Assembly (NCBI GenBank): GCA_937884625.1
Contig: CALGCE010000040.1
Span: 1 to 10,237 of the forward strand
Source of the DNA: an uncultured Clostridia bacterium
GTDB taxonomy: Bacteria > Bacillota > Clostridia > Oscillospirales > Acutalibacteraceae
Direction of reading: 5' to 3'
Length of the DNA stretch: 10,237 bases
The position numbers were made by a program, and so were the translations under genes. The notes beneath the pieces are model-generated. The model saw nothing but the letters and a program-made list of their open reading frames with translations. It did no database searches and was not told the origin of the DNA. Shown in pieces: positions 6,581-10,237 of the stretch (position 1 is the first letter of the stretch; every line of letters begins with the position of its first letter).

Positions 6581-7840
6581 ATGAAATCTCCGCTTGCAGA
6601 CAGGGTAAGACCGCAAACAATAGATGAAGTCGCAGGTCAAAAACATCTGCTTGGCGACGGTAAGGTGCTTCGCAGGATTATTGATATGGGAAATATCCCA
6701 AATCTTATATTTTACGGACCGTCGGGCGTGGGAAAAACAACGGTTGCTAAAATCATAGCAAATATGTGTCAAAAAAAGTTGTGTTACCTTAACGCCACCA
6801 CTGCATCAACCTCCGATATTAAGGATATAATAGCGTCTATCGGTACTATTGACACCGCAGGTGGTATTCTTTTGTACCTTGACGAGATACAGTATTTTAA
6901 TAAAAAACAGCAACAGATACTTTTGTCATATATCGAAACGGGGGATATTACACTTATAGCATCCACTACCGAAAACCCGTTTTTTTATGTTTACAATGCG
7001 ATTTTAAGCCGTTCCACTGTTTTTGAGTTTAAAACTCTTGACAGTGAAGATATAAAGCAGGTACTTTTAAGGGCAATCGACACCGTAAACAAGGAAGATA
7101 AAAAGAATATAAGCATAGAAGAAGACGCCCTTAATAAGATTTCAAGGGCGAGTGCAGGAGATGTAAGACGGGCACTAAATATGCTCGAACTTGGTATTAT
7201 GTTAACCGACGGCACACAAGAAACCAAGATAACCGACCAAATGACAGAGCAGATACTTGCAGGTAATTCGGTAAGGTATGACCGAGAGGGCGACGAGCAT
7301 TACGATATAGTGTCCGCCTATCAGAAGTCTATGAGAGGTTCCGACCCCGACGCCGCCGTTTACTACCTTGCCCGTCTTTTGGCGGCAGGAGATTTGCCGA
7401 GTGCTTGCAGGAGGCTTTTGGTATGTGCCAATGAGGACGTAGGTCTTGCCTATCCGCAGATAATACCGATAGTAAAATCGGCGGTTGACACTGCCCTTCA
7501 AGTAGGACTTCCCGAGGCAAGAATTCCCCTTGCAAATGCGGTTATATTGGTTGCGACTTCGCCGAAATCAAATTCTGTTTATAAGGCGATAAACACCGCT
7601 CTTGCAGACGTACAAAGCGGAGTTACGGGGGATATTCCAAGACACTTGCAAAATAAACACTGTGACGGAGAGGACGCCGAAGTAAAGGGACAAAACTACC
7701 TCTACCCTCACGACTATGACAAACATTATGTAAACCAACAGTATCTCCCCGATAATATAAAAAACCGTAAATATTATAATTTTGGGGACAATAAAAACGA
7801 GCAAAAATTCAAGGAATATTGGGACAAAATAAAAAAATAA
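6581..7840 (+). CDS. rarA: Replication-associated recombination protein RarA (MgsA), AAA+ ATPase
   Basis: RarA (MgsA in E. coli, Mgs1/WRNIP1 in eukaryotes) is a clamp-loader-like AAA+ ATPase that acts at stalled replication forks and interacts with SSB. The protein has 419 residues, close to the family norm. Visible in order are the N-terminal signature PLADRVRPQTIDEVAGQKHLLG, Walker A GPSGVGKTT (residues 46-54), Walker B LLYLDEIQ (D101, E102), sensor 1 ASTTENP (about 127-133), an arginine-finger region LSRS (R144), and sensor 2 GDVRRALN (about 193-200). The C-terminal tetramerisation part follows, with ANEDVGLAYPQ, EARIPLANA and the terminal YLYPHDY and QQYLPD motifs. It has its own promoter and heads a rightward group: the next gene begins 13 bp after its stop. 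Identification is secure. Confidence 0.97.
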   Translation: MKSPLADRVRPQTIDEVAGQKHLLGDGKVLRRIIDMGNIPNLIFYGPSGVGKTTVAKIIANMCQKKLCYLNATTASTSDIKDIIASIGTIDTAGGILLYLDEIQYFNKKQQQILLSYIETGDITLIASTTENPFFYVYNAILSRSTVFEFKTLDSEDIKQVLLRAIDTVNKEDKKNISIEEDALNKISRASAGDVRRALNMLELGIMLTDGTQETKITDQMTEQILAGNSVRYDREGDEHYDIVSAYQKSMRGSDPDAAVYYLARLLAAGDLPSACRRLLVCANEDVGLAYPQIIPIVKSAVDTALQVGLPEARIPLANAVILVATSPKSNSVYKAINTALADVQSGVTGDIPRHLQNKHCDGEDAEVKGQNYLYPHDYDKHYVNQQYLPDNIKNRKYYNFGDNKNEQKFKEYWDKIKK

Positions 7841-7853
7841 GGGAGGAAACCTG

Positions 7854-8285
7854 ATGGAGAGCAGATTGCCCGAAAAAACGCTAACTTTGTGGCAAATACG
7901 CTTTACGGCGGTATTTGCGGTCTTAATCGGTGTACTTGCATTCTTCTTAAAGTACAGCAAATGGCTTTTTATACCTATTAGCATAATTGCGGCTTTGGGT
8001 GCGGTTTTTATAATTTGGTTTCTTCCCCTTTATTTTAAAAGTTTTATAATTACGGTAAATGATACGGCTATAAAGGTTTCAAGAGGCGTGTTTTTTAAAC
8101 TTACCAATATTATGCCCTATCCGAGACTTGTCTTTGCACAGAGTTTTTCAACACCCGTTGCAAGGCGTTTCGGTCTTACGGGCGTAACTTTAAGGGCGGC
8201 AAGAGGTCTGCTTGTTATTCCCGAAATGAATATAGATGATGCAAAGGTACTCCTTGACGGACTTTCGGGAGGACGAAAAAATTGA
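7854..8285 (+). CDS. Bacterial PH-domain membrane protein, YdbS-like
   Basis: This 143-residue protein has two N-terminal transmembrane helices (about residues 17-33 and 39-60) followed by one bacterial PH domain (bPH2, DUF304), residues about 63-138. The domain shows the usual pattern: ITVNDTAIKVSRGVFF, then a PYPRLVFAQSFSTPVARRFGL segment that corresponds to the domain's conserved sequence after the second strand, and a final strand GLLVIPEM. This matches YdbS of B. subtilis, which pairs with YdbT in a SigmaW-controlled operon linked to resistance against antimicrobial compounds. A strong GGGAGG ribosome binding site (7841-7846) lies in the 13-bp gap after rarA. The gene overlaps the YdbT-like gene by 4 bp, so the two products probably work as a complex in the membrane. 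Biochemical function is not known. Confidence 0.85.
   Translation: MESRLPEKTLTLWQIRFTAVFAVLIGVLAFFLKYSKWLFIPISIIAALGAVFIIWFLPLYFKSFIITVNDTAIKVSRGVFFKLTNIMPYPRLVFAQSFSTPVARRFGLTGVTLRAARGLLVIPEMNIDDAKVLLDGLSGGRKN
8267..8273 (+). promoter_or_regulatory. Ribosome binding site supporting the TTG start of the YdbT-like gene
   Basis: GGGAGGA ends 8 nt before a TTG at 8282 that overlaps the preceding stop codon (bases TTGA). This spacing and strength argue for the TTG start over the next in-frame ATG at 8312, which would lie 38 nt from the same site. Confidence 0.75.
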
Positions 8286-9712
8286 AAACAACCTTTAAAG
8301 CCCACCCTATTATGACACTTACCTATTTAAAACCCTTTCTTTTCGTCCTTGTTTTTCCTGTAATAAAGGGTTTGATACAATATATTAAATACCGCCGTGT
8401 AAGCGGTATACTTCCGCTCGAAACGGGACTTTTTATTGCAATTTTTGTAATAGCGGTACTGCGTTACCGTTCGTTTAGCGTTTCGGTAGATAGGGATAAA
8501 CTTACCGTAAAAAGCGGTTTTTTGTATAAGTCGGAGTCGGAGATAAACCTTTCAAGGCTGTCAAGCGTATCTTCAAGCCGTAATCCGCTTGATATTCTTG
8601 TAAGAAGTGTTACATTTACCGTAAATACCGAGGCAGGTCGTCCATCTAAACCTGATTTTAAGTTTAAACTTTACAATAACGATGCTTTGGCACTTTCAAA
8701 AATACTCTACGGTAAAGAAGAACAAAAGGTTATAAGGTATTCGGGTTTCAGGACCGCCGTACTTTCTATGGCGACTTCTTCCGCCATTACGGGACTTATC
8801 ATCGGCGTTCCCGTTATTAACCGAACGGGTAAACTTTTAGGTGTGGCACTTTCCGAAATGGTTTTTGACGAAATAAATAATATTTCAAGCAGATTTAATG
8901 CCATCTTTCCACCTGCGGTCAATATAGTCACTGTAATTTTAGCTTTGGCTTATACCCTGTCTTTTTTGAGGTCGTTTTTTAAAAATATGCGTTTTAAACT
9001 GCGTATGAACGGTGAAAAGGTAGAAATTCAGTCGGGATTTTTTGTAAGACGTCGAATAGTATTCAAAAAATCGGCGGTTAAGAATATATGTATGGAGCAA
9101 ACGCCCATTATGCGTCCCTTTAAAATGTTTACAATGCGTGCCGCAATCGGCGGTTACGGCGAGGGTAAGGGCGAAAAGGCGGTAATAATACCCGTAGGCA
9201 GATTAAAAGAACTCAAAACAAGGTTTGCCGAACATTTCAGTTTCCTGCAAACCGACAAACAACCCATTACCGCCGAACACAGCAAACTCAATATCAGGCG
9301 GTTTTTGTGGCTTCCGCAACTCTATGCAGGTCTTGATATAACGGTGTCGGTTACCGCAATACTGCTTTTTCCCTACTTCGACAGAGTGGTTTTGTTTTTG
9401 GGAACGGTACTTATGGGAATTATACTTTATTACGGCAGTCTTTCCTACCGCAATATGAAATACGGCAGACTTTGTCTTTCGGACAACATATTTGCCGCAA
9501 ACTCGGTGCGTCTTACCGTTCGTGAACTATATTGCAAAAAGGAAGACGTAGGCATAGTCAAGATAATACGCACCCTGCCTGATATTAAATATGATGCCTG
9601 TAAGGTGCAGTTGGTGGTAAGGTCGGAGAGTGCAGACAAAATTACCGTGCGAAATCTTGATTATGATACGGTAATACAAGAAATCGAACAATGTTTTGAA
9701 ATTAAGGTATAA
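8282..9712 (+). CDS. Triple bacterial PH-domain membrane protein, YdbT-like
   Basis: This 476-residue protein has three repeats of helix pair plus bacterial PH domain (bPH2). Helices lie near residues 15-35 and 45-62, 155-178 and 209-230, and 345-363 and 367-385. Domains lie near residues 62-145 (FSVSVDRDKLTVKSGFLY), 235-320 (LRMNGEKVEIQSGFFVRRR, then VKNICMEQTPIMRPF and AVIIPV) and 387-470 (a more divergent copy). The second domain fits the family best. The start is a TTG in a 4-bp overlap with the YdbS-like gene; 30 nt downstream is an alternative ATG. The architecture and the small YdbS-like partner match the B. subtilis ydbST pair. In that species the pair is under SigmaW. Here no SigmaW promoter was seen, and expression probably comes from the rarA promoter. 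Function is unknown beyond likely envelope-stress protection. Confidence 0.85.
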   Translation: MKTTFKAHPIMTLTYLKPFLFVLVFPVIKGLIQYIKYRRVSGILPLETGLFIAIFVIAVLRYRSFSVSVDRDKLTVKSGFLYKSESEINLSRLSSVSSSRNPLDILVRSVTFTVNTEAGRPSKPDFKFKLYNNDALALSKILYGKEEQKVIRYSGFRTAVLSMATSSAITGLIIGVPVINRTGKLLGVALSEMVFDEINNISSRFNAIFPPAVNIVTVILALAYTLSFLRSFFKNMRFKLRMNGEKVEIQSGFFVRRRIVFKKSAVKNICMEQTPIMRPFKMFTMRAAIGGYGEGKGEKAVIIPVGRLKELKTRFAEHFSFLQTDKQPITAEHSKLNIRRFLWLPQLYAGLDITVSVTAILLFPYFDRVVLFLGTVLMGIILYYGSLSYRNMKYGRLCLSDNIFAANSVRLTVRELYCKKEDVGIVKIIRTLPDIKYDACKVQLVVRSESADKITVRNLDYDTVIQEIEQCFEIKV

Positions 9713-9736
9713 AATCACAGTAAACACCAAATAATA
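9707..9736 (+). promoter_or_regulatory. Weak candidate SigmaG-type promoter for spoVAE
   Basis: GTATA (9707-9711) and AATAATA (9730-9736) are separated by 18 bp. This fits the B. subtilis SigmaG pattern (GHATR, 18 bp, CATWHTA) at all five -35 bases and six of seven -10 bases. spoVA genes are SigmaG-dependent in the forespore, so the placement is sensible. The predicted transcript would start near 9743 and include the parS palindrome in its leader. The stretch is AT-rich and the -35 overlaps the end of the preceding gene, so a chance match is quite possible. Confidence 0.3.
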
Positions 9737-9752
9737 ATCTTTGAAAATAAAA

Positions 9753-9768
9753 TGTTTCACGTGAAACA
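9753..9768. other. parS centromere site (ParB/Spo0J binding)
   Basis: TGTTTCACGTGAAACA is a perfect 16-bp palindrome, identical to the B. subtilis parS consensus TGTTnCACGTGAAACA. One further base pair on each side (A/T) extends the symmetry to 18 bp. Chromosomal parS sites are bound by ParB (Spo0J), which spreads along DNA as a CTP-dependent clamp, recruits SMC/condensin and directs origin segregation with ParA (Soj). They cluster near oriC, in keeping with gyrA in this window. The site lies in the 70-bp gap between the YdbT-like gene and spoVAE, 14 bp before the spoVAE ATG and just ahead of its ribosome binding site. Confidence 0.93.
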
Positions 9769-9782
9769 TCAGAGGGATTATT

Positions 9783-10148
9783 ATGAGCGTGTGTATGAAT
9801 TGCCTTTGGGCGTTTTTGGTCGGCGGTACGCTTTGTACCGTAGGTCAGGTGTTAATTGATTATACTAAACTTACCCCTGCAAGGATTTTGGTTTCCTACG
9901 TCGTTGCAGGTGTACTGCTTACGGCGGTGGGTGTTTACGAACCGCTTGTCAAGTTTGCAGGTGCAGGTGCCACCGTACCGCTGACGGGTTTCGGTTACAG
10001 TCTTGCGACGGGCGTTAAAGAGGCGGTAAAACAGTACGGTGTAATGGGAATATTAAGCGGAGGACTTACCGCAACTTCGGCAGGAATTGCCGCCGCAATA
10101 TTCTTCGGACTTATTATGGCACTTATTTTTAAATCAGGGGATAAATAA
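9783..10148 (+). CDS. spoVAE: Stage V sporulation protein AE (SpoVAE), dipicolinate channel component
   Basis: SpoVA proteins form the inner-membrane channel that moves Ca-dipicolinic acid into the forespore during sporulation and out during germination. This 121-residue protein is almost wholly hydrophobic, with about four helices. It shows the hallmark segments LWAFLVGGTLCTVGQVLID (residues 8-26), KLTPARILVSYVVAG, VYEPLVKFAGAGATVPLTGFG (residues 51-71) and a C-terminal TSAGIAAAIFFGLIMALIF. The length and the YEPL-FAGAGATVP motif fit SpoVAE (the short form) rather than SpoVAC. The ribosome binding site GAGGG lies 6 nt before the ATG at 9783, favouring it over an in-frame ATG at 9795. It stands apart from spoVAC and spoVAD, with which it usually forms an operon: the upstream neighbour is the YdbT-like gene, and hairpins follow 2 bp after its stop. 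Confidence 0.95.
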   Translation: MSVCMNCLWAFLVGGTLCTVGQVLIDYTKLTPARILVSYVVAGVLLTAVGVYEPLVKFAGAGATVPLTGFGYSLATGVKEAVKQYGVMGILSGGLTATSAGIAAAIFFGLIMALIFKSGDK

Positions 10149-10150
10149 AA

Positions 10151-10181
10151 CAATCCTCTCGAACGCTGTTCGAGAGGATTG
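10151..10181 (-). terminator. Strong hairpin with T-run on the minus strand
   Basis: A perfect 14-bp stem (CAATCCTCTCGAAC paired with GTTCGAGAGGATTG) encloses the 3-nt loop GCT, beginning 2 bp after the spoVAE stop. On the plus strand the stem is followed by CTTCAGACT, with no T-run. On the minus strand it is followed by TTTTATTTAT. It is therefore best read as an intrinsic terminator for leftward transcription from beyond the right edge. It could still stabilise the 3' end of the spoVAE mRNA. Confidence 0.7.
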
Positions 10182-10194
10182 CTTCAGACTGTAG

Positions 10195-10233
10195 ACAAAG
10201 CAGGAAAATCCAAAGAAAATTTTCCTGCTTTGT
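10195..10233. terminator. Second hairpin, probable bidirectional terminator
   Basis: A perfect 15-bp inverted repeat (ACAAAGCAGGAAAAT and ATTTTCCTGCTTTGT) flanks a 9-nt loop. The GCAGG/CCTGC core is followed by TTTGTT on the plus strand and by TTTGTC on the minus strand, so each strand has a short T-rich tail. It probably ends the spoVAE transcript, since the first hairpin lacks a plus-strand T-run. The window stops 4 bp later. Confidence 0.6.
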
Positions 10234-10237
10234 TAAT

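Noticed and set aside
7568..7984. Minus-strand open frame of 138 codons spanning the rarA/YdbS-like junction
   Set aside because: It crosses two well-supported genes in antisense. Its hydrophobicity mirrors the opposite-strand membrane codons.
9527..9769. Minus-strand open frame of 80 codons starting MFHVKH
   Set aside because: MFHVKH is the translation of the parS palindrome itself. The frame runs antisense through the YdbT-like gene, has no ribosome binding site and no recognisable protein features.
9752..9856. Possible plus-strand upstream open frame starting at the ATG within the parS palindrome
   Set aside because: No ribosome binding site precedes it, it overlaps spoVAE out of frame, and its peptide starts with the parS-derived MFHVKH.

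Overview
The window is ordinary chromosomal sequence from a low-to-moderate-GC, endospore-forming Firmicute, most likely class Clostridia. The evidence is a SpoVAE gene, a SpoVB-type flippase, purine-rich AAGGAG/GGGAGG ribosome binding sites, and protein sequences that resemble clostridial versions throughout. Finding gyrA and a perfect parS centromere site within 10 kb suggests an origin-proximal location. No mobile element, CRISPR array or obvious defence island is visible.

Layout. (1) Positions 2-2008 carry the 3' four-fifths of gyrA, cut by the left edge. (2) Positions 2009-2071 are nine degenerate 7-bp tandem repeats that start directly after the gyrA stop codon. (3) Positions 2094-4945 hold a tight rightward cluster: a CPBP membrane protease, an unknown four-helix membrane protein, tadA, and a compact QueG-like reductase. 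The last three genes overlap one another by 8 and 20 bp. (4) Positions 4942-6468, on the minus strand, carry a SpoVB/MurJ-type lipid flippase whose stop codon overlaps that of the QueG-like gene. (5) Positions 6469-6580 are a divergent promoter region. (6) Positions 6581-9712 hold rarA followed by a YdbS/YdbT-like pair of bacterial-PH-domain membrane proteins. (7) Positions 9713-9782 contain a perfect parS palindrome directly upstream of spoVAE. (8) spoVAE (9783-10148) is followed by two strong hairpins that run to the end of the window.

How the genes fit together. Several serve chromosome maintenance: gyrase topology (gyrA), stalled-fork rescue (rarA) and ParB-directed origin segregation (parS). 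tadA and the QueG-like gene both act on wobble position 34 of tRNAs and overlap by 20 bp, which suggests coupled translation. Two genes point to sporulation: the SpoVB-type flippase, with a candidate SigmaE promoter, and spoVAE, with a weak candidate SigmaG promoter. The YdbS/YdbT-like pair and the CPBP protein are envelope proteins of uncertain role.

The most notable non-coding signals are the parS site inside the short spoVAE upstream region, the heptamer array after gyrA, and the paired hairpins at the right edge. I found no clear evidence of a new multi-gene system.
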